Shown here in pieces: positions 16,889 through 25,450 of a stretch of DNA of 64,000 nt (positions are counted from its first letter, which is position 1; each line of letters starts with the position of its first letter). Under the pieces are notes generated by a model, which worked only from the letters and a program-made list of their open reading frames with translations, did not search any database and had not been told where the DNA came from. The position numbers were made by a program, and so were the translations under genes. Origin of the DNA: Arthrobacter_E sp044748305 (lineage in GTDB: Bacteria > Actinomycetota > Actinomycetes > Actinomycetales > Micrococcaceae); NCBI RefSeq assembly GCF_044748305.1, contig NZ_JBIVFT010000002.1, positions 62,001-126,000 of the forward strand, read 5' to 3'.

Positions 16889-17654
16889 GCCGCGAAACAC
16901 CTCCGGCCGCCCTCCCCTGGGCCTTGTGCTGGGCTCCCTGCTACGCGCCGATGCCACGGTGCTGCTCCGCAGCAGGGTCGCCGTGACCTTGAGCATCGTC
17001 CTCCCGATCGTGATCGTGGTGGTCACGACCTTCGGCAAGGCACAATCCCGCCTGGGCGGAGCGCAGCTCATCATCGGACTCGCCCTCACCTTGGGACTGC
17101 TCACCTCCTGCCTGCTCGGCTACAGCCTCACGCTCGCGCACGACCGCGAGGTGGGCGTGCTTCAGAGGCTCCGGGTCACTCCGGCACCGACATGGATGAT
17201 CATGACCAGCCGGATCGTGGTCCAGGTGGCGGTCAACCTGATCGCCTCGACCGTCGTCGTCATCGTCGGCGCGATCCTTCATGGCTTGGTCCTCAGCGGC
17301 GGACAGTACGCCTTGGTCGTGGCCATCGCCGCGCTTGGCGCGGCCGTGATGCTCGCGATCGGGCAGGCCCTTGTGGGACTCGTGAAGTCTTCGGCCGCCA
17401 TCAACGCCATCGGCCGCCTTCTCTTCATCGTCCTCGTACTCCTGGGCGTCCTCGGTGGCACGGGGATTCTCGGCGACACGGTCAAGACCATCTCCCAGTG
17501 GTCACCGGTGGGCGCTCTCATGACCCTCTTCTCGGACGTGCTCAATCAGCTGAGCTGGAGCAGCCAGGACGGTCTCGCCCTCGTGGCCTGTCTGGGGTAC
17601 GTCATCGTCTTCTCCTTCATCGGGATCCGCTGGTTCCGATGGAACACCCAGTGA
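16881..17654 (+). CDS. ABC-2 type transporter permease
   Basis: A 257-residue permease with six hydrophobic segments, starting near residue 30 (AVTLSIVLPIVIVVVTTF). The loop LAHDREVGVLQRLRVTPAP matches the conserved ABC-2 region around the second and third helices (the ERE..T..LL.t.p motif). ATG 16881 lies in the GGGGAGTGAGATCAATG context and overlaps the ATPase stop, so the two subunits are translationally coupled. A strong hairpin terminator follows. The two genes together form a minimal exporter. Confidence 0.88.
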   Translation: MTEPRNTSGRPPLGLVLGSLLRADATVLLRSRVAVTLSIVLPIVIVVVTTFGKAQSRLGGAQLIIGLALTLGLLTSCLLGYSLTLAHDREVGVLQRLRVTPAPTWMIMTSRIVVQVAVNLIASTVVVIVGAILHGLVLSGGQYALVVAIAALGAAVMLAIGQALVGLVKSSAAINAIGRLLFIVLVLLGVLGGTGILGDTVKTISQWSPVGALMTLFSDVLNQLSWSSQDGLALVACLGYVIVFSFIGIRWFRWNTQ

Positions 17655-17676
17655 TCACGCGGCTTCCGCTCAATGA

Positions 17677-17718
17677 CGAAGGCCCCGCCGCTTCCGTCCG
17701 GAAGCGGCGGGGCCTTCG
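17677..17718. terminator. Hairpin terminator between ABC-2 permease and amidohydrolase
   Basis: Perfect 19-bp arms (17677-17695 and 17700-17718) with a 4-base loop. It lies between convergent genes and probably acts in both directions. Confidence 0.8.
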
Positions 17719-17766
17719 TTCTCAGGGCAGGGCGGCCCGATCAGCTCCTGGCCGCCCAGAGTCCCC

Positions 17767-19437
17767 TCATGCCGAACGATGCCGTCGTTCGCCGCCCACC
17801 CACGTTTCCAGGACCCGGATTCCCGAGATGTTCTCCGGATCGCAAGTCAGCGGGTCGCCCGCCAGCACGGCGAAGTCCGCGTATTTGCCGCTTTCCAGGG
17901 AACCCAGGTCAGACTCCCGGCCGAGTGAGACGGCGGCTTCGACCGTATGGGCCCGCAGGGCGGACAACGCCGAGATCCTGAGGCTGTCCGGGCCCAGCTT
18001 GTGGCCCCGGCGGGTCACTCGGGTCACCGCCGTCTGGATCGCCTCCAACGGGATCGGCTCGGCGACCGGGGCGTCCGAGGACAGGGTCATCGCCACCCCC
18101 GCTTCTTCAAACTCTCCGAGCGGATTGAACCTCTCCCCCGGCGTTCCGATGGCCTCCTCGACGCCTTCACCCCAATTGAAGTAGTGCTGGGGCTGGTTGA
18201 CGGGCCGGATGCCGGACGCCGCCATCCGGCCGATCTGCTCCGGCGTCGGCAGCCCGCAGTGCTCGATCCGGTGCCGCGCGTCGTCGTCGGGATTCTCTGC
18301 GAGGGCCGCTTCGATCGCCGAGACGACCATCTCGATGGCCGTCGGGGACTGGGCGTGCGTCGCCGTCTGAAGGCCCGCGGCATGAGCCTTCCGGATCAGT
18401 TCCGCATACTCCGCCGGCTCGTGATACAGCTGACCGGTTCGGCAAGGGTCGCCCACGTACCCGTCCGGGAAATAGGCCGTCCAGCCGCCCAGGGTCCCGT
18501 CCGCATAGAACTTGATCCCTGCGAAGCTCAGATGAGCGTTGCCGAATTGACCGACCATCCCCATTTCCAAGGCCTCGTCCAGCAGGCTTGAGAGAAGGTA
18601 CATGGAGACCCGCAGCGTGAGACGCCCGGCCTCGGCGAGCCTGAGGTACATGTCGAATTCGCGGCGGGTCACCTGGGCGTCACCGATCGTCGTCACGCCG
18701 CCGGCCAGGAAGCGCTGGGTCGCCAGATCGAGCTGCCGCAGGTGTTCCGCGGGCTCATCGGCCAGGTGGAAGTTCGGTCCGTGGTGTCCGATCTTCACCC
18801 CATGGACCCCCGTGAGGATGTTGCAGGCTGCGTCGGAGAGTTCGCCTGTCAGCTCGCCGTCGGCATCCCGGAAGAACTCGCCGCCAGCAGGGTTCGGGGT
18901 GTCCCGATTCACTCCGTTGACCTCGAAAGTGTATGAGTTGACGACTCCGCCGTGGCCGGAGGCGTTCATCAGGTACACCTCCCGATTCATCGCGACCTGA
19001 TCGAGTTCGTGCCGCGTCGGATGCCGCTGTTCGGCGAGATTCCGGTGCTCGTAGCCGTAGCCCCGGACCGGGCGGCCTTCCGGAAGCCCGGCGGCCGCGG
19101 CGCTCAGCAGCGCCACGATCTCCGGAATGCTGCTCGCCTTCCCAGGGCCGCAGTCCACCCAGGTCATCATCTGCCCGTACATCAGGGGATGTGCGTGGGC
19201 GTCGATGAAACCGGGAACGACGACGGCGGAGCCCAGGTCCACGTGCTCGACGGTGAGGCCCGCACGGGCCGCCTCGTCGCGACACTGTTCAGCGGAGCCG
19301 ACGGCGAGGATCCTGCCGCGGTCGAACAGCATGGCGGTCGCCGTGCTGTCCGCGGCGTCCGCGGTGTGGATGGCGTGGGCCGTCACGATACGCGCGGCGA
19401 CCTGCTCGGGTCGGTCGAATGCTGTCAGCTTCCTCAT
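17767..19437 (-). CDS. Amidohydrolase family protein (amidohydrolase 3, YtcJ-like)
   Basis: A 556-residue metal-dependent hydrolase. The HxH metal motif is GFIDAHAHPLMYG (His81, His83), a later metal-ligand stretch is RIEHCGLPTPEQ, and the catalytic Asp is in LSSDAPVAEP. This is the YtcJ-like amidohydrolase 3 group, whose substrates are mostly unknown and include formamides and N-substituted amides. It follows the MHS transporter gene by one base, with AAGGAGG inside the end of that gene as ribosome-binding site. Transporter and hydrolase thus look like an uptake-and-cleavage unit for one small organic compound. Confidence 0.87.
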   Translation of the reverse strand: MRKLTAFDRPEQVAARIVTAHAIHTADAADSTATAMLFDRGRILAVGSAEQCRDEAARAGLTVEHVDLGSAVVVPGFIDAHAHPLMYGQMMTWVDCGPGKASSIPEIVALLSAAAAGLPEGRPVRGYGYEHRNLAEQRHPTRHELDQVAMNREVYLMNASGHGGVVNSYTFEVNGVNRDTPNPAGGEFFRDADGELTGELSDAACNILTGVHGVKIGHHGPNFHLADEPAEHLRQLDLATQRFLAGGVTTIGDAQVTRREFDMYLRLAEAGRLTLRVSMYLLSSLLDEALEMGMVGQFGNAHLSFAGIKFYADGTLGGWTAYFPDGYVGDPCRTGQLYHEPAEYAELIRKAHAAGLQTATHAQSPTAIEMVVSAIEAALAENPDDDARHRIEHCGLPTPEQIGRMAASGIRPVNQPQHYFNWGEGVEEAIGTPGERFNPLGEFEEAGVAMTLSSDAPVAEPIPLEAIQTAVTRVTRRGHKLGPDSLRISALSALRAHTVEAAVSLGRESDLGSLESGKYADFAVLAGDPLTCDPENISGIRVLETWVGGERRHRSA

Positions 19438-19438
19438 G

Positions 19439-20749
19439 TCAGGAGGCCTCCTTCAGGGTGGGGCGGACAGTGAGGTCCGCGGAATCGGCGTCGGAGTGCT
19501 GCGGGGCGAACACCGTGCAGACGGCTGCGATGGCAGCCATGCCGATGAACAGGACGATCACGGACCAGACGTTGCCGGTCCACGCGATCAGCTGCGTCGC
19601 GAACCAGGGCGACAGGCCCGCCCAGAGCGCGGCTCCGACGCCATAGGAGAGCGCGATCGAGGTGTAGCGCGCCTGAGGCCGGAACATCTGGGCCAGAATC
19701 GCCGCGATGGGGGCATAGGTGGCGCTCATCGCGATCCGGACCAGCGAGGCGAAGAGGAACACCAACGGTTCCGCTCGCCCGGGCATGAGGAGCAGGAACG
19801 GCGTGAAGGTCAGGACCGAGGCGACGAGGCCGATGAGCATGATGTTCTTCCGGCCCCAGCGGTCGCCCAGCCAGGCGATGGGCAGGGTGACCACGAACTC
19901 CACGAACGAGGCCACGGTCATCGCGTCCAGGATGAACTGCTCACTCAGCGCGATCGGCTGGCCTGTCGCATAGGCGGTCGCGAAGGTGGTCGCCAGGTAA
20001 TACCCGCCGGTGGAGATGGGGAGCAGGCCGATACCGAGGAGGATGGGGAGCCAATTGGTGCGCAACGCGAACGCCAACGGCATGGACTGTTTGTGTCCTT
20101 CGATCTTCTCCTCGAAGACCGGCGACTCCTCCACGCGGTAGCGGACCCACAGTCCCACGGCGATCAGAACGATGGAGAGCAGGAACGGGATCCGCCATCC
20201 TCCGTTGACGATGAAATCATCGCCTGCCCGGGCCATGATCGCGAACACGCCCGAGGCCAGGAGCGCTCCGGCCGGATTGCCGAGCTGGGTGAAGCCGCCG
20301 TAGAAGGTCTTGGACTTTTCGGGAGCATGCTCCACACTCATCAGGACGGCGCCACCCCATTCACCACCGACGGCGAGCCCCTGCACCGCGCGCAGGACGA
20401 TCAGCAGGATCGGCGCGAGGATACCGACGTTCTCATAGGTGGGCAGGCAGCCGACCAGCACCGTGGACGCACCCATCAGCAGAAGGGTGATGACCAGGGA
20501 TACGCGGCGGCCCAGCTTGTCACCGATGTGCCCGAAGATGATGCCACCCAGAGGACGCACCAGGAAGGCCACCGCGAAGGTGGCGAACGCCGCAGCGGTC
20601 TCAGCCTGCTGATTGCCGCTGGGGAAGAACAGATGGCCGAAGACGAGCGCGGCGGCCGTCGCATAGACGTAGAAGTCGTACCACTCGATGGTGGTGCCGA
20701 TGAAAGCTGCGACGCCGGCTCGTCGCGCCTTGCTGTGTGCAATGGTCAT
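19439..20749 (-). CDS. MFS transporter, metabolite:H+ symporter (MHS) family
   Basis: A 436-residue transporter with twelve predicted helices. The MFS motif A appears twice, as GHIGDKLGRR after helix 2 and as WLGDRWGRK between helices 8 and 9. The N-terminus RRAGVAAFIGTTIEWYDFYVYATAAAL is of the MHS type (proline/betaine, shikimate and alpha-ketoglutarate symporters). ATG 20749 is preceded by AGGAGCGG and a clear promoter. The downstream amidohydrolase is co-transcribed, and a dual-HTH Lrp-family regulator is divergent, which points to substrate-induced expression. Confidence 0.9.
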   Translation of the reverse strand: MTIAHSKARRAGVAAFIGTTIEWYDFYVYATAAALVFGHLFFPSGNQQAETAAAFATFAVAFLVRPLGGIIFGHIGDKLGRRVSLVITLLLMGASTVLVGCLPTYENVGILAPILLIVLRAVQGLAVGGEWGGAVLMSVEHAPEKSKTFYGGFTQLGNPAGALLASGVFAIMARAGDDFIVNGGWRIPFLLSIVLIAVGLWVRYRVEESPVFEEKIEGHKQSMPLAFALRTNWLPILLGIGLLPISTGGYYLATTFATAYATGQPIALSEQFILDAMTVASFVEFVVTLPIAWLGDRWGRKNIMLIGLVASVLTFTPFLLLMPGRAEPLVFLFASLVRIAMSATYAPIAAILAQMFRPQARYTSIALSYGVGAALWAGLSPWFATQLIAWTGNVWSVIVLFIGMAAIAAVCTVFAPQHSDADSADLTVRPTLKEAS

Positions 20750-20789
20750 GGACCGCTCCTTCGCGGATTCAACGTGAGGATCGGGAATG

Positions 20790-20818
20790 ATCGTATGAGC
20801 CCGGAGTAGGTACATCAA
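20790..20818 (-). promoter_or_regulatory. Promoter of the MHS transporter/amidohydrolase operon
   Basis: On the minus strand TTGATG (20818-20813), 17-base spacer, TACGAT (20795-20790). This predicts a start near 20783 and a leader of about 34 bases with an AGGAG-type ribosome-binding site. Confidence 0.6.
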
Positions 20819-20833
20819 GCACAGAACTCCAGA

Positions 20834-20878
20834 ATTGGCCTTGCTCCACTGGTGTTTTGTCAGCACACAAGAGCCAAT
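20834..20878. repeat. Distant inverted repeat ATTGGC/GCCAAT between transporter and Lrp-type regulator
   Basis: ATTGGC (20834-20839) and GCCAAT (20873-20878) are 33 bases apart, about three helical turns. They lie just upstream of the transporter -35 and could be regulator half-sites; support is weak. Confidence 0.25.
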
Positions 20879-20972
20879 ATCTCAATTTGCCGGTAGAAGG
20901 CAGCAGTAGACTGGATTAATGACCCATTCAAAGAGCATCCCAAGGTATCTGGGCGAAGTGGCCTGAGTCACC

Positions 20973-21869
20973 ATGGACTTCGACACACAGCTCATCAGAG
21001 CCCTCCAGGAAGACGGGCGAGCCAGCATCCACGCACTCTCGGAACGGCTGGGGCAGTCCCGCGCCACGGTCTCGGCCCGGCTGCGCACGATGGTCTCAGA
21101 CGGCACGGTGCGCGTCGTGGCCGCGGTCGACCCCGGGTTCCTCGGCCAGCACGTCCTGGCCCACGTCTCCATCCGAGTGGACGGCCCGGCCGCTCCCGTC
21201 GCCGTGCGTCTCGGCGAACTCCCGGAGACAGTCCTGGTCTCGGCCGTGGCCGGCGTCTATGACCTGGTGACCGAGGTCCGGCTCGCCACGATGCCGGCGT
21301 TGCACGACCTTCTGGCCCGGATCCGGGCCATCCCCGGGGTCAATGACATCAACACGCTCATCTACACGAGCATTCTCCGGGGCTTCTTCGTCTCCGAGTA
21401 CCGGGGCGGCATCACCCTCGACGGAATCGACTCCGCTCTGATCGAACAGCTCCAGCTCGACGGGCGCACGAGCTACCGGCGTCTCGGCGAGATCGCACGG
21501 CTCTCCCCCTCCGCCGTCGCGAGCCGCGTACAGCGACTCGTCGAGGCGGGAGTGATCAAGATCAGCGCGGTCGAAGGACGGTCCCTGAGTTCACGGCAGC
21601 TGTCCATGGGCATCGGTCTCAACCTCGCCGGGCCTGGCCAGGAACTCGTCGAAGAACTCCGCGGCTGGCACGGCGTCGAATTCGCCGCGCTGACACTCGG
21701 CCGCTTCGATGCGGTCATCACCCTCGGAGGGCCGACCGCCGGGGCACTGCACGCGAGCCTGGAGCGCATCCGGTCCCTCGCCGGCGTCGAACGCACTGAT
21801 TCGTGGCAGCATCTGGCCGTGTTCAAAGAGGACTACGCGCGCACGCTGCACGCCCGGCCTGCCCACTGA
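20973..21869 (+). CDS. Lrp/AsnC family regulator with two HTH/ligand-binding units
   Basis: A 298-residue regulator, about twice the normal Lrp length. The N-terminal HTH is at about 1-50 (LIRALQEDGRASIHALSERL, then SRATVSARLRTM), followed by a RAM-like domain. A second HTH begins near 150 (LIEQLQLDGRTSYRRLGEIA, then SPSAVASRVQRLVEAGVI) with a second effector domain. Such duplicated Lrp proteins are common in actinobacteria. It is divergent from the transporter/amidohydrolase operon and probably controls it. Its C-terminus comes within 18 bases of the convergent parE end. Confidence 0.88.
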   Translation: MDFDTQLIRALQEDGRASIHALSERLGQSRATVSARLRTMVSDGTVRVVAAVDPGFLGQHVLAHVSIRVDGPAAPVAVRLGELPETVLVSAVAGVYDLVTEVRLATMPALHDLLARIRAIPGVNDINTLIYTSILRGFFVSEYRGGITLDGIDSALIEQLQLDGRTSYRRLGEIARLSPSAVASRVQRLVEAGVIKISAVEGRSLSSRQLSMGIGLNLAGPGQELVEELRGWHGVEFAALTLGRFDAVITLGGPTAGALHASLERIRSLAGVERTDSWQHLAVFKEDYARTLHARPAH

Positions 21870-21887
21870 CGGCCGGAACACCGCCGC

Positions 21888-23996
21888 TCAGGCGTCGATG
21901 CGTTCCCGGTCGAGCTGCTGAGCACCCGCGACGATGAAGTCCTTGCGCGGTGCCACATCGGAGCCCATGAGCAGCTCGAAGACCCGCTCCGCCTGCTCCG
22001 CACTGTCGATGCTGACCCGCCGCAGGGTGCGGTGCCGGGGATCCATCGTGGTCTCGGCCAGCTGGTCCGCGTCCATCTCGCCCAGACCCTTGTAGCGCTG
22101 AATGGGCTCCTTGTAGCGCTTCCCGTCCTTCTCAAGCCGGGCCAGCAAGGTGTGCAGCTCCTGCTCCGAGTAGGTGTAGATGAACTCATTGGCCTTGGAC
22201 CCGGCATTGACGACTTCGACACGGTGCAGCGGCGGCACCGCGGCATAGACCCGGCCAGCCTCCACAAGAGGCCGCATGTAGCGGTAGAAGAGCGTGAGCA
22301 GCAGCGTCCGGATGTGCGCGCCGTCGACGTCGGCGTCCGTCATGAGCACCACCTTGCCGTAGCGTGCCGCGTCCAGATCGAAACTGCGTCCGGATCCCGC
22401 ACCCACCACCTGGATGAGCGCCGCACACTCCGCATTGGAGAGCATGTCCCCCACCGAGGCCTTCTGCACGTTCAGGATCTTGCCACGGATGGGAAGCAGC
22501 GCCTGGAAGTCAGAGGAGCGGGCCAGTTTGGCCGTGCCGAGGGCCGAATCGCCCTCCACGATGAAGAGCTCGGAACGCTCGACGTCGGAGCTGCGGCAGT
22601 CCGCGAGCTTGCTCGGCATCGTGGAGGATTCCAGCGCGTTCTTGCGCCGCTGAGTCTCCTTGTGCACCCGCGCGGACACGCGGGACTTCATCTCGCTGAC
22701 GACCTTTTCCAGAAGCAGCGAGGCCTGCGCTTTGTCGTTGCGGTTACTGGAGGTCAGCCGAGAGGTGATCTCCTGCTCCACCACACGGGAGACGATCGCC
22801 CGCACTGCCGGCGTGCCGAGCACCTCCTTCGTCTGCCCCTCGAACTGGGGTTCGGCCAGACGGACCGTGAGGACGGCCGTGAGGCCCGCCATCACATCGT
22901 CCTTCTCGACCTTGTCGTTCCCAGCTTTCAGCTTGCGGCTGTTCAGCTCGACCTGCTTGCGGAAAGTCTTCAGGAGCGCCTGCTCGAAACCCGAGAGGTG
23001 CGTCCCGCCCTTCGGAGTGGCGATGATGTTCACGAAGGTACGCACGGTGGTGTCATAGCCGATGCCCCAGCGCAGCGCGACATCCACCTCGCAATGCCGT
23101 TCCACTTCCGCCAGCTGGCTGTGGCCGTGATCGTCCAGCACCGGGACGGTCTCCTTGAAGGTGCCGGAACCGTTCAGCCTCCAGATGTCCGTCACGGGGG
23201 CGTCCGCGGCCAGGAAGTCCGCGAATTCGGACAGTCCGCCATCGTGATGGAAGACCTCCTCGTGCGGCCCGTCTTCACCTGCGGTCCCCGGCAGGCGGCG
23301 CTCATCACGGACCGTGATCTTCAGACCCGGGACGAGGAAGGATGTCTGGCGGGCGCGTCCGGCGAGTTCGTCATAGGAGAAGCGCGCATCGGGAGTGAAG
23401 ATCTGGCGGTCCGCCCAGTAGCGGACCCGCGTGCCGGTCACTCCCCGCTTCGCCTTGCCGACCACGTCAAGGGTGGAGTTCTCGACGAAGGGGGTGAATT
23501 TCGCCTCCGGGTTGAGCTTGCTGCCGGTGTCCGCGAAACGTCCGGGCTCGCCACGCCGGAAGGACATCTGGTAAGTCTTGCTGCCACGGTCGACCTGGAC
23601 ATCCAGCCGCGCGGACAGCGCGTTGACCACTGAGGCGCCCACACCGTGCAGACCGCCGGAGGCATTGTAGGAGCCGCCTCCGAACTTTCCGCCGGCGTGC
23701 AGCTTGGTGTAGACGACCTCGACGCCGGTCAGCCCGGTCTTCGGTTCGATGTCGACGGGGATGCCGCGGCCGTCATCGTGGACCTCCACGGAGTTGTCGG
23801 CGTGCAGGATGACCTTGATGTCATGCCCGAAACCGGCGAGGGCCTCGTCCACCGAGTTGTCGATGATCTCCCAGAGGCAGTGCATGAGGCCGCGGGAGTC
23901 ATTGGAGCCGATGTACATGCCGGGGCGCTTGCGGACGGCTTCGAGCCCTTCCAGGACGGAAAGATGCCGGGCGTTGTATTCGGAAGCGGGTGACAC
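21888..23996 (-). CDS. parE: DNA topoisomerase IV subunit B
   Basis: A 702-residue GHKL ATPase subunit. It has RKRPGMYIGS, the ATP-binding IIDNSVDEALAG and DDGRGIPVD, the ATP-lid GGGSYNASGGLHGVGASVVNA, and Toprim motifs EGDSA and DADVDGAHI, ending near YKGLGEMDADQLAETTMDP. The length and lack of inserts fit ParE or actinobacterial GyrB; pairing with the parC at 4.3 kb favours topoisomerase IV. It starts at GTG 23996 with AAGGAG upstream. It is divergent from the DUF7455 gene. Confidence 0.93.
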   Translation of the reverse strand: MSPASEYNARHLSVLEGLEAVRKRPGMYIGSNDSRGLMHCLWEIIDNSVDEALAGFGHDIKVILHADNSVEVHDDGRGIPVDIEPKTGLTGVEVVYTKLHAGGKFGGGSYNASGGLHGVGASVVNALSARLDVQVDRGSKTYQMSFRRGEPGRFADTGSKLNPEAKFTPFVENSTLDVVGKAKRGVTGTRVRYWADRQIFTPDARFSYDELAGRARQTSFLVPGLKITVRDERRLPGTAGEDGPHEEVFHHDGGLSEFADFLAADAPVTDIWRLNGSGTFKETVPVLDDHGHSQLAEVERHCEVDVALRWGIGYDTTVRTFVNIIATPKGGTHLSGFEQALLKTFRKQVELNSRKLKAGNDKVEKDDVMAGLTAVLTVRLAEPQFEGQTKEVLGTPAVRAIVSRVVEQEITSRLTSSNRNDKAQASLLLEKVVSEMKSRVSARVHKETQRRKNALESSTMPSKLADCRSSDVERSELFIVEGDSALGTAKLARSSDFQALLPIRGKILNVQKASVGDMLSNAECAALIQVVGAGSGRSFDLDAARYGKVVLMTDADVDGAHIRTLLLTLFYRYMRPLVEAGRVYAAVPPLHRVEVVNAGSKANEFIYTYSEQELHTLLARLEKDGKRYKEPIQRYKGLGEMDADQLAETTMDPRHRTLRRVSIDSAEQAERVFELLMGSDVAPRKDFIVAGAQQLDRERIDA

Positions 23997-24206
23997 GGGC
24001 TGCGAACTCCTTCAGGGACCTCAAGACGCTCTTCCCAGGATATGCCGCCGCGCGCCCCGGCCACCGCAGGCGCACCGCGTCAGTAGCCCTCGCCGTTGCG
24101 CCAGGCCGCAGGAGACTACGCGCTGAGCGAAAGATGCCGTTTTGTGGCATGCGGAGCGGGCCCGTGCTGGTTATATGGATGTACAGATCTATTGAAGGAG
24201 GCCCTC

Positions 24207-24425
24207 ATGTCAACAGCAATCGCGGAACGTACGCTCAATGCGGCTGACCGTTGCGACCGTTGTGGCGCCCAGGCATTCGTCCGGGTGGTACTCGAGGCCT
24301 CCGGTGGGGAACTCCTTTTCTGCGGGCACCACGCCCGCGCAGTGGAGGCCAACCTCCGCCCTCTGAGCCGCGAGTGGCACGACGAGACGTCCCGGCTCCT
24401 CGAGAAGGAACCGGTCACCGAGTAG
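24207..24425 (+). CDS. DUF7455 small zinc-knuckle protein
   Basis: A 72-residue protein. Cys16, Cys19, Cys39 and His42 (CDRCG ... CGHH) look like a single zinc-binding site. This small family is found next to parE in Arthrobacter-like genomes; its function is unknown. ATG 24207 has a strong GAAGGAGG ribosome-binding site 6 bases upstream. It is divergent from parE and followed by a perfect hairpin terminator, so it is monocistronic. Confidence 0.85.
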   Translation: MSTAIAERTLNAADRCDRCGAQAFVRVVLEASGGELLFCGHHARAVEANLRPLSREWHDETSRLLEKEPVTE

Positions 24426-24445
24426 CGCCACGTCGTTCCAGACGC

Positions 24446-24479
24446 GAAGTGCCCGGCACCCTGAGGTGCCGGGCACTTC
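24446..24479 (+). terminator. Hairpin terminator after DUF7455 gene
   Basis: Perfect 15-bp stem (24446-24460 and 24465-24479) with loop CTGA, followed by TCTGTGT. It lies between convergent genes and may serve the MaoC gene as well. Confidence 0.8.
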
Positions 24480-24532
24480 TGTGTCAGAAGCCGGGCCGGC
24501 GAACAGGCGGACCGGCCTGTCTGACGAGGCGC

Positions 24533-25450
24533 TCAGTCACGCAGCGGCTCGATGGTGCCGTGGAAATGCCGCCGGGCGCTTTTCTCATTCCAGGCTTGGA
24601 ATGAGGTCCCACCCCAGGAACCTTCCTCGTCCTGGCGGTCCGTGATCCTCACCGCAACGGAAGACGGCAGGTACACCGGCGCCTCGAAGAAGACCTGCCA
24701 GGACACCCCGGCATCACCATCGTGACCGGACTCGGCCAGAACACGGGCCACCGAGTACATCCCGTGCGCCAACGAGGTCTTCATTCCCAGCGCCTTGGCG
24801 CTCAGAGAGCTCAGGTGGATGGGGTTGAAGTCGCCCGAGACCCCGGCATACTCCCGCCCGGTCTCAACACCGAGCCGCCAGCGCCCCGTGGGGGTCGGCT
24901 GGGTGAACGGCTCCCGCTCCGCCACCGCGGACGGCTTGTCGACGCCTGGGAAGAACACCCCTTTGGCGAGGTACCGGGACCGTCCGTGCCACAGCAGCGC
25001 GCCTGTGTCCGCGGAGGACACCTCCGCCACCATGTCCACCGTCGTGCCGGTCCGGTGCCCGGCAAGAGCCTCGGCGTGGGCGCGGACAGTCAAGGGCATG
25101 CTGAACGGAACGGCTTCGTGGTGCTCGACGTGGTTCTCCAGGTGGACGAGGCCCAGCAGGGGCAGCGGGAAGTCCTCCCGGGTCATCACGCTCATGGCCA
25201 CCGGGAAGGCCAGGGTGTGCAGATAGGCCGAGGGCAGTTCATCTCGCACCGTGGCGTGCATCAGCCGTTGGAACGCGGTGAGATGCTCCAGGTCCACGGA
25301 CAGCGCCGGCAGCTCGTGTACGACGTCGGGCAGCGTCTGTGCGCCGGGGCGCTTCCGCACGCGCTGACGCGCCGCCGAGGCTGCGGCGTTGAGGTACAGC
25401 CTCGGCAGTGCGGGCGCGGCCTGAAGCACGACCGTCTGGCGGCCGTTCAT
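24533..25450 (-). CDS. MaoC family acyl-CoA hydratase/dehydratase
   Basis: A 305-residue double hot-dog protein. The C-terminal hot-dog holds the hydratase-2 motif: GVSGDFNPIHLSSLSAKAL (catalytic Asp and His) and SLAHGMYSVARVL. The N-terminal half is a degenerate hot-dog. It hydrates 2-enoyl thioesters or dehydrates 3-hydroxyacyl thioesters. Its ATG overlaps the end of the FabG-like reductase (ATGA), and a thiolase precedes that gene. Hydratase, reductase and thiolase therefore form a coupled acyl-CoA chain-shortening or -lengthening set. Confidence 0.88.
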   Translation of the reverse strand: MNGRQTVVLQAAPALPRLYLNAAASAARQRVRKRPGAQTLPDVVHELPALSVDLEHLTAFQRLMHATVRDELPSAYLHTLAFPVAMSVMTREDFPLPLLGLVHLENHVEHHEAVPFSMPLTVRAHAEALAGHRTGTTVDMVAEVSSADTGALLWHGRSRYLAKGVFFPGVDKPSAVAEREPFTQPTPTGRWRLGVETGREYAGVSGDFNPIHLSSLSAKALGMKTSLAHGMYSVARVLAESGHDGDAGVSWQVFFEAPVYLPSSVAVRITDRQDEEGSWGGTSFQAWNEKSARRHFHGTIEPLRD

